Source: Colimorpha sp045640985
GTDB lineage: Bacteria; Bacteroidota; Bacteroidia; Bacteroidales; P3
Reading direction: 5' to 3'
Assembly: GCA_045640985.1 (NCBI GenBank)
Contig: JAZUFZ010000019.1
Coordinates: 1-64,000 of the forward strand
Length of the DNA stretch: 64,000 nucleotides
The notes under the pieces: model-generated
Database searches by the model: none
What the model saw: only the letters and a program-made list of their open reading frames with translations
What the model was told of the DNA's origin: nothing
Position numbers and translations under genes: made by a program
Shown: one piece after another, positions 17,807-26,869 of the stretch
Layout of the letters: each line of letters begins with the position of its first letter
Position numbering within the stretch: position 1 is the stretch's first letter

Positions 17807-18166
17807 CTATTTGAATTTTAGTTTTTTTGCTTCGTTTATTTCTTCTTCGGTGATGCCATACATCTCGATTTTGGCGAGCATCACGGGGAGTTCTTCCATG
17901 AGAAACTCGCGCCGTTTCATGTCGAAGATACATCCGGTTGCATCATCGGCCACATAATATCCCAGACCGCGGCGCATGTGGATGATGCCAGCCCCTTGCA
18001 GGTGGTCGAACGAGCGGAGAACCGTATTGGGGTTCACTCCCAGTTCGGCGGCAATGTCGCGCACCGATGCCATCCGCTCGCCTTCCTTCCATTCGCCCGT
18101 CATGATTCGCTCGTTGAGCGATTCGGCAATCTGGAGGTATATAGGTTTTTGCTTCTTGAATTCCAT
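17807..18166 (-). CDS. YtrA-subfamily GntR transcriptional regulator
   Basis: 119 residues: N-terminal winged helix (PIYLQIAESLNERI ... MASVRDIAAELGVNPNTVLRSF ... RGLGYYVA) followed by a short ~40-residue dimerisation tail, the architecture of the YtrA branch of GntR regulators, which control neighbouring ABC transporters. It sits behind the permease gene rather than at the operon head. A matching operator is visible at 19939-19962, so autoregulation of the operon is likely. Confidence 0.92.
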   Translation of the reverse strand: MEFKKQKPIYLQIAESLNERIMTGEWKEGERMASVRDIAAELGVNPNTVLRSFDHLQGAGIIHMRRGLGYYVADDATGCIFDMKRREFLMEELPVMLAKIEMYGITEEEINEAKKLKFK

Positions 18167-18217
18167 AATAATAGTTTTATATGTGATTAATTCCCTTAGG
18201 TGTTTATTTTTAGAGAA

Positions 18218-19060
18218 TCAGTATTTCATATTCTTGAGTCTGCGCCATGCCCAGAAATAGAGCCCGCCCACGATAAGGGTAAGTATTCCATTGATGGCCC
18301 AGATGATATCTCTTCCGAATCTTTCAATGTTGAAATATTCCATAGATTCTTCCGCAATGTCAAATGCGAATTCCGGTTTCCCAGAGGATATCAAGGCAAT
18401 GATAGCCAGCGTGATGACAAACACGATGGACACACACCAGAGGATGGTCTTGGAAACCTTGTGTTTCTTGAATATGGTATTAGTCCATATAAACAGCGCA
18501 TTCTGGAACAGGCTCATAAGAATTCCGAAATAAACAATGGCAAATCCCATGTGCTTGAGGAAGTAATATAGTTCCTCATCATTATTCAGATTTCTGATAT
18601 CATCAATCGAGAGATTGTAGCCATAGAAAATCGGGAGAGGCTCCTTGTATGCTCCCCAGGGAAGGATATAGAGCAGCATGTCCACGAGGTAAGCTGCAAA
18701 GTAATAGAGATATGGGCATATTATCAGCGTGAGCAGAATCATGCTGAGAAACTTTTCGAATTTCGAGGCGGGAAGCATGGCAAATCCGATGCCTTCTTTG
18801 CGGATGTTGCAGGTGCGATAGAGGCGGGATGGCCCCATGATGGCTACGAATATCATCAGCATACTGATTGCGGCGAGACGGGTTGTGGGGGCAAAACTCT
18901 CTCCTCCGAAGGTGCCGTTGGGCATCACGATATTGCTGATCCAGAACCCTATGGGCAGCATGATAAAGGCGATCAGAGTAGAGCCGAACATCGGCATAAT
19001 ATTCTTGATGTCACTTAAAAGTACATGGCCGAAACGTTTGATGTTAAATGTATTATTCAT
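18218..19060 (-). CDS. ABC transporter permease
   Basis: 280 residues with about six hydrophobic segments (FGSTLIAFIMLPIGFWI, LAAISMLMIFVAIMG, ILLTLIICPYLYYFAAYLV, FAIVYFGILMSL, ILWCVSIVFVITLAIIALI, ILTLIVGGLYFWAW). Its start overlaps the ATPase gene by 8 bp. Likely the membrane half of an ABC-2-like exporter. Substrate unknown; YtrA-linked transporters often respond to cell-envelope stress (family knowledge). Confidence 0.85.
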   Translation of the reverse strand: MNNTFNIKRFGHVLLSDIKNIMPMFGSTLIAFIMLPIGFWISNIVMPNGTFGGESFAPTTRLAAISMLMIFVAIMGPSRLYRTCNIRKEGIGFAMLPASKFEKFLSMILLTLIICPYLYYFAAYLVDMLLYILPWGAYKEPLPIFYGYNLSIDDIRNLNNDEELYYFLKHMGFAIVYFGILMSLFQNALFIWTNTIFKKHKVSKTILWCVSIVFVITLAIIALISSGKPEFAFDIAEESMEYFNIERFGRDIIWAINGILTLIVGGLYFWAWRRLKNMKY

Positions 19061-19925
19061 ATTGAGCCTCCTTTCTGATAGAGTTTTCTTCTGCCGGTGT
19101 GGCGAAAAGTTCCTTTATTTCGTTTTTGTGGTGCAGCACGGCATTGAAGAGCGCCTCGATATTCACTTCGCTTTCTGCCCCTTCTGTATTCTTCACTACG
19201 TTGAGGTATCCGCCCGGACGGGCCTCGCTGTAGTAGGCATCCTCACGCGCGTTGCCATTATATTCAAAGTTGAGACGGCGGGTGATATCCTCAATCGAGG
19301 CATTCAGCAGCAGTTCTTCTTTCGAGAGAATCATAATCGGGTCGATGAGGTTCTCCACATCCTTTACCTGATGGGTTGAGATGATAATGGTACAGTCCTC
19401 GTTGATACGCTTGCTCAGAATACTGCGGAACTGAGCCTTGGATGGAATGTCCAGGCCGTTGGTAGGCTCATCGAGAAGTATGTACTTCGTACCTAAGGAA
19501 AGTGCGCAGGCAATGAGCGATTTCTTCTGCTGGCCGCACGACATCTCCTTGAACTTCTTTTCCGGATCCACCTCCAGCTCCTGCATCAGGTGAAGGAACG
19601 TGCCGTAAGCATAATGAGGATAGAAAACTTTCAGGTGGTTCACGTATTTGAGCGGGGTAGAATCGTCGGGGAGCGTCACCTCATCGGGCAGGAAGGCGAT
19701 TTCCTGGAGCATTGCAGGCTTGCGGTCCTGGCTGAAGAACTCATCCACCACGCATGACCCCTTTTCGGCGGGTAGCAGACCACAGATAATTTTCAGTAAT
19801 GTGGACTTTCCCACACCGTTTTCGCCCAGCAATCCGTAGATATTTCCGGGCTTAAATTGCAAACTTATGTCCTTGAAAACAGGATTCCGTTTGTAGCCAA
19901 AAGACAGATTTTCAATGTTTATCAT
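19053..19925 (-). CDS. ABC transporter ATP-binding protein
   Basis: 290 residues. Walker A GENGVGKST, Q-loop, signature MSCGQQKK (in place of LSGGQ), Walker B YILLDEPTNGLD and the switch His (STHQ) are all present. The N-terminal ~210 residues form the nucleotide-binding domain; the last ~80 residues are an accessory tail. First gene of the operon, directly behind the promoter/operator at 19939-19994, and overlapping the permease. Confidence 0.93.
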   Translation of the reverse strand: MINIENLSFGYKRNPVFKDISLQFKPGNIYGLLGENGVGKSTLLKIICGLLPAEKGSCVVDEFFSQDRKPAMLQEIAFLPDEVTLPDDSTPLKYVNHLKVFYPHYAYGTFLHLMQELEVDPEKKFKEMSCGQQKKSLIACALSLGTKYILLDEPTNGLDIPSKAQFRSILSKRINEDCTIIISTHQVKDVENLIDPIMILSKEELLLNASIEDITRRLNFEYNGNAREDAYYSEARPGGYLNVVKNTEGAESEVNIEALFNAVLHHKNEIKELFATPAEENSIRKEAQYE

Positions 19926-19938
19926 AGTATATTGTATT

Positions 19939-19994
19939 AGTGTTCTACTGAACTAAGACACTGCAAATATACAACCATTTTCTAAACCACCAAA
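19939..19994 (-). promoter_or_regulatory. promoter and YtrA-type operator of the ABC operon
   Basis: Minus strand: TTTG at 19991-19994 and TATATTTG at 19964-19971, spacer 19. Immediately downstream, 19939-19962 is an inverted repeat AGTGTT-N12-GACACT that also contains TTAG-GTTC/GAAC-TAAG half-sites. It resembles the AGTGTA-N13-TACACT operator described for Bacillus YtrA and overlaps the expected start point, so a bound repressor would block initiation. Confidence 0.6.
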
Positions 19995-20148
19995 ATTTTT
20001 TTTCAAAAAAAGTGAAAAAACTTTAATTTTTTGACTTCTCAGGATTGATGTGGACATTCTCATAGATCCGCCCATATTACGCAGAATAGGCCTTCTTGAA
20101 ACTCCGAGATTATCCGAGCATAGTTAAAAATTAAAGATGACTTAGAAT

Positions 20149-21240
20149 CTATTCTTTTATAACAAAGATAATGTCAGCTAAACTCTTATACTTATTTTTC
20201 TTGAATGTGAAGTTCACGACTTTAAGAGATTCGTCATTAAAGGAATCAAGATAAGGTGTAACCTTGTTTTCAATCAAGTCAATGGCACGTTTCATCTTCC
20301 ATGATTGCTCAATGTCCGTTGAGTCAACAAGAACTACGAACAAACGATTCTCAGCACCGAAACGCATCTCTCCTTGATTTGCATAAAGCCACGTCATCAA
20401 TTCCATTGGATTGTTCTTTGCTTCAAGAACAACTTCCTTTTGCGCAGTCCTAACTTCGTTGATAACGTTATGCAATCTACGCTCGGTGAATTTCTCTAAA
20501 AGGACATATTTTAACTGTGAGTCAGTTAGATTCTTATCAAAACCTATTTTGTGTTCTTTTGCTTTCGCTTTTAGCCATGCAACCTCTTTCTTCCCACCCA
20601 GTTTTGACTTGATTTTCTCATCCATATACTGGTTTGGAAAGTAGGTAACCTTCAAATCTACAGGCATGTTTCCAATGAAGAAATCTACACTTTTGATTTC
20701 ACCTACAGCAGAAATCACTTTCGGGTGACGTTTGAACAGCGATTCTATAAGGAAAGATGTCCAGTTGTTGTACCAACTTGTTTGAACGTAGTTCCAAGCA
20801 TTTTCGGCTATTTCGCCTTGTCTGCTAACAAGTTCATTATATTTACTGATTACCTTGACGTATCTGCTCACAAGGTGTTTGTCCAACGAGTTATTCTGAT
20901 CACCACCCCAAGCATAGTATTGAACCTGATACAAATCCTCTTTCAGTTGAGGAACATCTATGCCCATAGCTTCGTACCACTCGTTATTTCTGTCGCGTAG
21001 GTACTTATCGAGCATAGTCATTGCTCCTTCTGTCTGTTCAAGCAATTCAAACAGTTCTACATTCTGTTCTGCTATCTTCTTTTTGGTCAATGTCAGATGA
21101 TTCTCTTTCAAGAACTTGTCAATTTGTTTGCCACGGCATACTGCGCGAACCTTCAACCAAAGCAATCCGTTATCGTCATTATTGAATGCAAAGAGATTCT
21201 GTGCGCGAAACTCTTTGTCCCATTTTTCAAAGTTTGTCAT
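20149..21240 (-). CDS. type II restriction endonuclease, R-M system 2
   Basis: 363 residues, 12 bp after a D12-class adenine methyltransferase. A PD-(D/E)xK core is visible: D186 in KSVDFFIG and D195-L-K197 in PVDLKVTYFP, preceded by E181. The N-terminal ~170 residues are helical and rich in Trp/Tyr, plausibly for DNA contact. I recognise no specific prototype. AT-rich with a Lys/Asn bias, like the other R-M system and unlike surrounding genes, which suggests acquisition by transfer. Confidence 0.8.
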   Translation of the reverse strand: MTNFEKWDKEFRAQNLFAFNNDDNGLLWLKVRAVCRGKQIDKFLKENHLTLTKKKIAEQNVELFELLEQTEGAMTMLDKYLRDRNNEWYEAMGIDVPQLKEDLYQVQYYAWGGDQNNSLDKHLVSRYVKVISKYNELVSRQGEIAENAWNYVQTSWYNNWTSFLIESLFKRHPKVISAVGEIKSVDFFIGNMPVDLKVTYFPNQYMDEKIKSKLGGKKEVAWLKAKAKEHKIGFDKNLTDSQLKYVLLEKFTERRLHNVINEVRTAQKEVVLEAKNNPMELMTWLYANQGEMRFGAENRLFVVLVDSTDIEQSWKMKRAIDLIENKVTPYLDSFNDESLKVVNFTFKKNKYKSLADIIFVIKE

Positions 21241-21252
21241 ATTTCAAAAAAA

Positions 21253-22314
21253 CTATCGAGGTTTACATACTAATAAAATTTCACTACTGCCGGCAACACT
21301 TCCCTTACCTCCGCGCCCTGAGCTATAGGTCTTGCGTTCAACGCGCACATTTCGGTATGGTTCAATCATGCCAACCATCGTATCAATATCGGGATAGCTA
21401 CGGTCATTATAACTAACAAGCCATGTAGGAATGTGTTGTGAACGCTCAAACATCAATCGCAGATTGTCGATTGCTTCACTATTCTTGTCAAATCCACTAT
21501 AGCGTTTCGGTTCGTAACGCTTTGTGCCATTTATAAACTGCTTGTCCTTCCAGTACTCCACGAATGTTTCCAGCAAATGATAGAACGACTGATAATCGGC
21601 ATGACTGTTACAATAGGGCGGGTCAAAGTACGCAACATCAATATCCGTCAGTTGCGGAAGCAGATCAAGGGTATTTTCATTATAACTCTGGTTGTCTTTG
21701 GCGTTGTCAAAAACAGCTGCATTATATTCTGGGAGCAACTCCAAAAAGATATCCTTCAACGGGCGAATGAGGCTGCGGTTTCGCTTGATGCGTGCAGGAT
21801 CTGCAGCATAGACAAGCGCTTGAGTGTGGGCGAAATGTCCCATTGTAACCTTGCGTGTCATGCTCCGGCACATTATTGCCAGTGCCAAAGATTGTTTGTA
21901 GGCATTGTCCAAACGCAAAACATTGCTGCGGAAACTATCTGCAAATGCCGCTTCTTCCTGTGTAAAGAAGAGATTGGCAAAGAGTGTCTGCATCAGGTTG
22001 AACTCCTCGGGATTAGCGTTTTCTGCAAAGAGTATGTCAGTATCTTCCTTCGACAATGTAACACTTGGATTTTCAATCAATGCTTTGCCGATTTGATTAT
22101 TGAATCCCATAAAATCATTGGTAACCGTTTTCTTGCCCAATTGTTTGAACAGATATGCAATAGATTGTGATCCTCCGAATGCGTCCAACGCTACGGAAGA
22201 ATCACTTGGGATAAACTGCGCAATCCATCCACGATGTATGTATTTTGCTCCAAGATACTGTGGCTCAGGAAAATTATAGCTTAAATAATCGTCTTCTTCA
22301 AATAAACTCTTCAT
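21253..22314 (-). CDS. D12-class DNA adenine (m6A) methyltransferase
   Basis: 353 residues. N-terminal LGAK-x-IHRGWI, SAM motif I DAFGGSQS, and catalytic motif IV AYFDPPYCNSHADY place it in the D12 (Dam/MboI-like) family, with motif I before motif IV. It would methylate adenine in the target of the downstream nuclease. ATG at 22314 is well positioned. A TAATTTTG element lies at 22429-22436 on the minus strand without a clear -33 partner. Confidence 0.92.
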   Translation of the reverse strand: MKSLFEEDDYLSYNFPEPQYLGAKYIHRGWIAQFIPSDSSVALDAFGGSQSIAYLFKQLGKKTVTNDFMGFNNQIGKALIENPSVTLSKEDTDILFAENANPEEFNLMQTLFANLFFTQEEAAFADSFRSNVLRLDNAYKQSLALAIMCRSMTRKVTMGHFAHTQALVYAADPARIKRNRSLIRPLKDIFLELLPEYNAAVFDNAKDNQSYNENTLDLLPQLTDIDVAYFDPPYCNSHADYQSFYHLLETFVEYWKDKQFINGTKRYEPKRYSGFDKNSEAIDNLRLMFERSQHIPTWLVSYNDRSYPDIDTMVGMIEPYRNVRVERKTYSSGRGGKGSVAGSSEILLVCKPR

Positions 22315-22826
22315 GTTTTTGCTCGCAATTATGTTAGCTGTATATTACATTTGTGTCTTCTACCATAATGATTTCTGCGTTATCAGTAGTAGCGTCTGCT
22401 ATGCTGGAGTGTGAATTCATTGCGAATGCAAAATTACACTTTTTTATTCATATTAGAGGATGTTTTCTGATATTTTTATTAACAATTTTTCAAAAATATG
22501 ATAATCAGGATGTTGGAGCGCAGCATACGGAGTTGCGGACGTTTTTTTGCCGTGGGGAGTTCGTCAATTTTACATATCGGAGCATCTCATTATGGAAAGC
22601 GTCCTGATGAAATCGGAGCGGGAAAATGGCGTGTTGATATAGTGGTAACTCCCTTCTATCTTCTTTTTATCTCCATTTTAACTTCTTTTTATCTCCTTTT
22701 CTAAGAATAAGAGATAGAAAAAAGATAAACTGGAGATAAAAAGAAGATAGAAGGGAGTTACCTCTTACAAAAGAGCATTGTATTGCCCATAAAGCGGCTT
22801 GGATTTATAACAAAATAGGCAAAGAA
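22315..22826. other. intergenic region with palindromic repeat B
   Basis: 512 bp between R-M system 2 and the SGNH gene. Holds the possible methyltransferase promoter near 22430, then palindrome B with its shared flank (22577-22762). Nothing recognisable in 22763-22826. Confidence 0.65.
22577..22762 (-). repeat. 119-bp palindromic repeat, copy B, with shared flank
   Basis: Palindrome 22644-22762 is the inverse orientation of copies A, C and D, judged from the asymmetric inner bases (AAGTTAATATGG side). The flank 22577-22643 matches the flank of copy A in inverse orientation, so A and B share about 185 bp. Confidence 0.85.
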
Positions 22827-23744
22827 TTACAACTGGGAGGAAATGAGGTCCAGCATCAGGCGGTTGGCTACCTCCTGGCCGACGCGGGAAAGATGGTCGG
22901 AATCGAAATAATAAAGCGAGTCAGGACCCGGCATCGGAGGCAGATAATAATAGGGGCCGAACGTCTGCATTTCCTGCTCAAACTGCGGATGGTTGGTATA
23001 GGATTCCCTGAGCGCATTGCTGGCGGGAACTTCCACCAGAATATAAGGTATATGACGGTTCTGGAGCAGCTGGAGACACTCCGTCAGGGCTTTGCGCTGG
23101 TGGTCCTGGATAAGGATTTCCTTTGGTGGCAACGGCTCGGAATGATATGCCGTGTCAATCAGCGGGGCCACAAAGCCGCCGGGGAAATATTCAAAGCCTT
23201 CCAGAGCGGCGGGTTCCTGATAAGTATCGAGCCTGTGGAGAAGATGATCGCTCATAAAGGCATACATCCAGGTATTCAGCACTTTGAGATTACGGAATTT
23301 CAAAGCCATACGGGAGACATTTCCCGAAACGGGGACATTGGAAAGAAGATCCACGCCCCCTTCTACCCCATCGTTCGACATAATATCGGGATGAACCTCG
23401 AAAACCACGAGCCGGGGATTGAGCACGGGAAGATAATCCTGAAGCAGCGGAAGCGTCTGGACCGGAGTCTGGTTGGACGATCCGAGGTTGAAAGCCTTGT
23501 AGCCGTGGGCTTCAAAGAAACGCGGGTCGAAAGTGCGGTAACTGTGCGAGGACCCAAGAAACAGCACATCCACATCGTGGGTCTGTGATGCCTCCCTGAC
23601 ACGCGAAAAAAGATGTCCGTAATTGCCCAGGCGGTAATTGACCGTAGGCAGAAGGCGGCTTCCGCCAGACAGCAGAAGCAGCACCAGATAACCGGCTGCG
23701 GCAACGGGAAGAAATAGGGCGATATGTCGGAGAAAACGTTTCAT
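22827..23744 (-). CDS. SGNH-hydrolase-like O-acylation partner (DltD/AlgJ-like)
   Basis: 305 residues. One N-terminal membrane anchor (ALFLPVAAAGYLVLLLL) then a periplasmic SGNH fold: block I FLGSSHSYRTFD, the NLGSSNQT loop, and block V YYFDSDHLS with the Asp-His pair. It starts 2 bp after an MBOAT gene, as DltB-DltD and AlgI-AlgJ pairs do, so it likely finishes transfer of an acyl group onto an extracellular polysaccharide or wall polymer. Acceptor unknown. Confidence 0.8.
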   Translation of the reverse strand: MKRFLRHIALFLPVAAAGYLVLLLLSGGSRLLPTVNYRLGNYGHLFSRVREASQTHDVDVLFLGSSHSYRTFDPRFFEAHGYKAFNLGSSNQTPVQTLPLLQDYLPVLNPRLVVFEVHPDIMSNDGVEGGVDLLSNVPVSGNVSRMALKFRNLKVLNTWMYAFMSDHLLHRLDTYQEPAALEGFEYFPGGFVAPLIDTAYHSEPLPPKEILIQDHQRKALTECLQLLQNRHIPYILVEVPASNALRESYTNHPQFEQEMQTFGPYYYLPPMPGPDSLYYFDSDHLSRVGQEVANRLMLDLISSQL

Positions 23745-23746
23745 GT

Positions 23747-25171
23747 TCAGAACTGGAAATAGATAAACGGCATCTCAGAAGTCTGGGCGCAGGTAAGTAT
23801 GAGAAACAGCACAAAAATATACAGCAGCCAGCGAAGAAAACGGCTGCGGATGGTCAGCGCAAAAGGATGAGGCTGACTGCGGTTGGCCCATTCGACCACC
23901 AGAAGCAGCAACAACGATACGGCAATCACGACCACGTCCCGGGGATGGGTAATATACGGCATCTGGAACAGCCCTTGGGTAAAAATACCTTTAAGGAAAC
24001 CGAAAGCCCCGGAAAGGGTATCGGAACGGAAAATCACCCAGCCGAAAGCCGCCAGAAAAAAGGTGGAAATCATCTGGAGCAACTCCTTGAAAGAGGGAAT
24101 CATACGCGTGGCGGCAACGGTATCCGTATAGCGGCGGTTGCGGCCAAGAAGAATGAGCGGAAGAAACAGCACCGCATGATACATTCCCCACCCGAGGAAA
24201 GTCCAGTTTGCGCCATGCCAGAACCCGCTTACAAGAAAGATGATGAAAGTGTTGCGGACCACCTTGATCCGGGAACAGCGGCTGCCGCCGAGCGGGATAT
24301 AAAGATAGTCGCGGAACCAGGAAGTCAGCGAGATATGCCAGCGCCGCCAGAACTCCGCAATATCGCGCGAGAAATAAGGCACGTTAAAGTTCCTGCGGAG
24401 CCGGATGCCAAAGAGTTTCGAGCAACCGACAGCAATGTCGCTATAGCCCGAAAAATCGCCGTAAATCTGTATGGAAAACAACACGGCTGCCAGCAGAAGC
24501 GTGGCCCCGTTATAGGCAGAACTGTCAAGAAAGATACGATCCACGTAAACGGCACAGGAATCGGCCACTACGACTTTCTTGAAATAACCCCAGAGCATCT
24601 GCCGCAGGCCGTCCGAGGCCAGAGCCTCATCGAAACGGCGGGGCTGGAGAAACTGGGGCAGAAGTGAGGTTGAACGCTCGATAGGACCCGCTACCAGCTG
24701 GGGAAAGAAGCTGACGTAGGCGAGAAATGCGACCACATCACGGGTAGGTTCAATCTTGCGGCGATAGACATCAATACTATAGCTCAGCGCCTGGAAAGTG
24801 TAGAAACTGATGCCCACTGGCAGGACAAGGTTGAGCAGAAACGGATCGGAGATGGAGAAAAGGCTGGAAAACGAGCGTGAGAAGAAATCGAAATATTTGA
24901 AAACGGCCAGAATGGCGAGGTTGAGCAGAACGTTGGCCCACATAATCAATCTTGGGCGCGAAGACCTGACAATAAGAAGGCCGCTGGAATAAGAACAGAC
25001 AGAGGTAAAAAATATCAAAAACAGGAAACGCACGTCCCACCAGCCATAGAAAATATAGGAAACCGCCACGACAAAGAGATTCTGGAGACGAAAATTTATG
25101 CGGTTCAACAGCCAATAGAGCGAGAACACTATCAGCAGAAACAGAATAAATTGCAGAGAATTGAACAGCAT
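23747..25171 (-). CDS. MBOAT family O-acyltransferase (AlgI/DltB-like)
   Basis: 474 residues with roughly ten membrane helices starting from MLFNSLQFILFLLIVFSLY. The MBOAT hallmarks are present: YSIDVYR, FFPQLVAGPIER, GYSDIA and the catalytic His in SGFWHGANWTFLGWG. It moves an acyl group, usually acetyl, across the inner membrane. It is the first gene of a two-gene unit with the SGNH protein; the upstream region is shared with divergent ridA. Confidence 0.9.
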   Translation of the reverse strand: MLFNSLQFILFLLIVFSLYWLLNRINFRLQNLFVVAVSYIFYGWWDVRFLFLIFFTSVCSYSSGLLIVRSSRPRLIMWANVLLNLAILAVFKYFDFFSRSFSSLFSISDPFLLNLVLPVGISFYTFQALSYSIDVYRRKIEPTRDVVAFLAYVSFFPQLVAGPIERSTSLLPQFLQPRRFDEALASDGLRQMLWGYFKKVVVADSCAVYVDRIFLDSSAYNGATLLLAAVLFSIQIYGDFSGYSDIAVGCSKLFGIRLRRNFNVPYFSRDIAEFWRRWHISLTSWFRDYLYIPLGGSRCSRIKVVRNTFIIFLVSGFWHGANWTFLGWGMYHAVLFLPLILLGRNRRYTDTVAATRMIPSFKELLQMISTFFLAAFGWVIFRSDTLSGAFGFLKGIFTQGLFQMPYITHPRDVVVIAVSLLLLLVVEWANRSQPHPFALTIRSRFLRWLLYIFVLFLILTCAQTSEMPFIYFQF

Positions 25172-25243
25172 ATCCTGATGGGGTTTGGAAATGCAAAATT
25201 ACATAATTTTTAGATTTTTTCCATATAATTGAAAAAAAATGCT

Positions 25244-25251
25244 TATCTTTG
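25244..25251 (+). promoter_or_regulatory. -7 element of ridA
   Basis: TATCTTTG on the plus strand 41 bp before the ridA ATG. The -33 region is a T-run without a clean TTTG. A minus-strand TAATTTTG at 25194-25201 probably serves the divergent MBOAT gene. Confidence 0.5.
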
Positions 25252-25291
25252 CAAAATCTTTTTGAAGAAAAAACATATAAAATATATTCAC

Positions 25292-25669
25292 ATGAACAAA
25301 GTCATCAACACAGAAAAAGCTCCAAAAGCTATCGGACCTTACAGCCAGGCTATCCTTGCCGGCAACACACTTTATATCAGTGGACAGGTGCCAATCGACC
25401 CAGCCACCGGAAAAATCGTTGAAGGCGGCATTACCGAACAGACCGAACAGGTGATGAAAAACATTGAGGCAATCCTGACAGAAGCAGGTTTCACCTTTGC
25501 CGATGTAGTAAAATCGACCTGTCTGCTCGACACCATGGACTATTTCAAACCCATGAACGAGGTATATGCAAAATACTACCCGACCAACAGCCCAGCCCGC
25601 GCAGCATTTGCAGTAAAGGGACTTCCAATGGGCGCCATGGTAGAAATTGAAACCATCGCAGTAAAATAA
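25292..25669 (+). CDS. ridA: RidA family enamine/imine deaminase
   Basis: 125 residues from the ATG at 25292; the upstream in-frame ATG at 25229 precedes the -7 element and adds 21 implausible residues. Contains the family signatures KAIGPYSQAI, YISGQ-x-PIDP and SPARAAF-x-V (the carboxylate-binding Arg). RidA hydrolyses reactive 2-aminoacrylate-type enamines from PLP enzymes in the cytosol. It heads a unit with acyl-CoA dehydrogenase and Etf genes (43-bp gap, no terminator). Confidence 0.95.
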   Translation: MNKVINTEKAPKAIGPYSQAILAGNTLYISGQVPIDPATGKIVEGGITEQTEQVMKNIEAILTEAGFTFADVVKSTCLLDTMDYFKPMNEVYAKYYPTNSPARAAFAVKGLPMGAMVEIETIAVK

Positions 25670-25712
25670 CGCAAACTCCGAACAACGAACAGAGAATAAA
25701 ACAAAATAATAT

Positions 25713-26852
25713 ATGGATTTTAGCATATCAAAAACAGAAGAACTCTTCCTGCAGATGATTCGTGAATTTGCAGAGAAAGAAGTGAAGCCTCTTGCAGCCA
25801 AAGTAGATGAGGAAGAAATGTTCCCTATGGAAACTGTCAAGAAAATGGCTAAACTTGGTTTAATGGGCATTCCCGTACCCACCCAGTATGGCGGAGCCGG
25901 TGGAAGCAATATCATGTATGGTATGGCAGTAGAAGAACTCTCAAGAGTATGCGCCACCACTGGCGTTATCCTGTCAGCCCACACTTCTTTGTGCTGCGCT
26001 CCTATCATGGAGAACGGTACCGAAGAGCAGAAAATGAAATACCTCCCCAAACTTGCCAGCGGAGAATGGCTGGGCGCATTTGCCCTGACCGAACCCGGTG
26101 CAGGTACCGATGCAGCAGGCCAGCAGACTACCGCTGTGCTTGACGGCGACGAATGGGTGCTCAACGGAAGCAAGATTTTTATCACCAACGGTTCTTACGC
26201 CAATGTATTCATCATCATTGCAATGACCGACAAGAGCCTCGGAACAAAGGGAATCAGCGCCTTCATCGTGGAAAAAGGCACCAAGGGCTTCTCCATCGGA
26301 AAGAAAGAGAAGAAAATGGGTATCCGCGGAAGCGCTACCACAGAACTGATATTTGAAGACTGCCGCATCCCGAAGGATAACCTCCTCGGACCTCTGGGCA
26401 AGGGCTTCGGCATAGCCATGAAGACTCTGGACGGCGGCCGTATCGGTATCGCAGCCCAGGCTCTGGGTATTGCTCAGGGAGCAATCGATGAGACCGTAAA
26501 ATACACCAAAGAAAGAAAACAATTCGGACGTTCCATCAGCCAGTTCCAGAACACCCAGTTCCAGATGGCAGACCTCGAAACCAAGACTCAGGCCGCCAGA
26601 CTGCTGGTTCGCAGCGCACATTACAAGAAAGACCACGGTATGCCCTACTCCGTAGATGCAGCCATGGCAAAACTCTTCTGCGCAGAAACCGCAATGGAAG
26701 TTACCACCAAAGCCGTACAGTTCTTCGGCGGCTACGGCTACACCCGTGAATATCCAGTAGAACGCATGATGCGCGATGCAAAGATCACCGAGATCTACGA
26801 AGGTACCAGCGAAGTTCAGCGAATGGTAATCTCTGGCAAACTGTTTAAATAA
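25713..26852 (+). CDS. acyl-CoA dehydrogenase (butyryl-CoA dehydrogenase type)
   Basis: 379 residues, standard length. FAD/substrate motifs FALTEPGAGTDA, FITNG and RIGIAAQALG are present; the catalytic Glu is in ITEIYEGTSEVQRM. Followed at 17 bp by etfB and then etfA, the arrangement of butyryl-CoA dehydrogenase/EtfAB complexes, which reduce crotonyl-CoA with NADH and in many anaerobes bifurcate electrons to ferredoxin. Thiolase, crotonase and hydroxybutyryl-CoA dehydrogenase genes are not in the window, so the exact acyl chain is uncertain. Confidence 0.93.
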   Translation: MDFSISKTEELFLQMIREFAEKEVKPLAAKVDEEEMFPMETVKKMAKLGLMGIPVPTQYGGAGGSNIMYGMAVEELSRVCATTGVILSAHTSLCCAPIMENGTEEQKMKYLPKLASGEWLGAFALTEPGAGTDAAGQQTTAVLDGDEWVLNGSKIFITNGSYANVFIIIAMTDKSLGTKGISAFIVEKGTKGFSIGKKEKKMGIRGSATTELIFEDCRIPKDNLLGPLGKGFGIAMKTLDGGRIGIAAQALGIAQGAIDETVKYTKERKQFGRSISQFQNTQFQMADLETKTQAARLLVRSAHYKKDHGMPYSVDAAMAKLFCAETAMEVTTKAVQFFGGYGYTREYPVERMMRDAKITEIYEGTSEVQRMVISGKLFK

Positions 26853-26869
26853 TCCAAAATTTGAATCGA

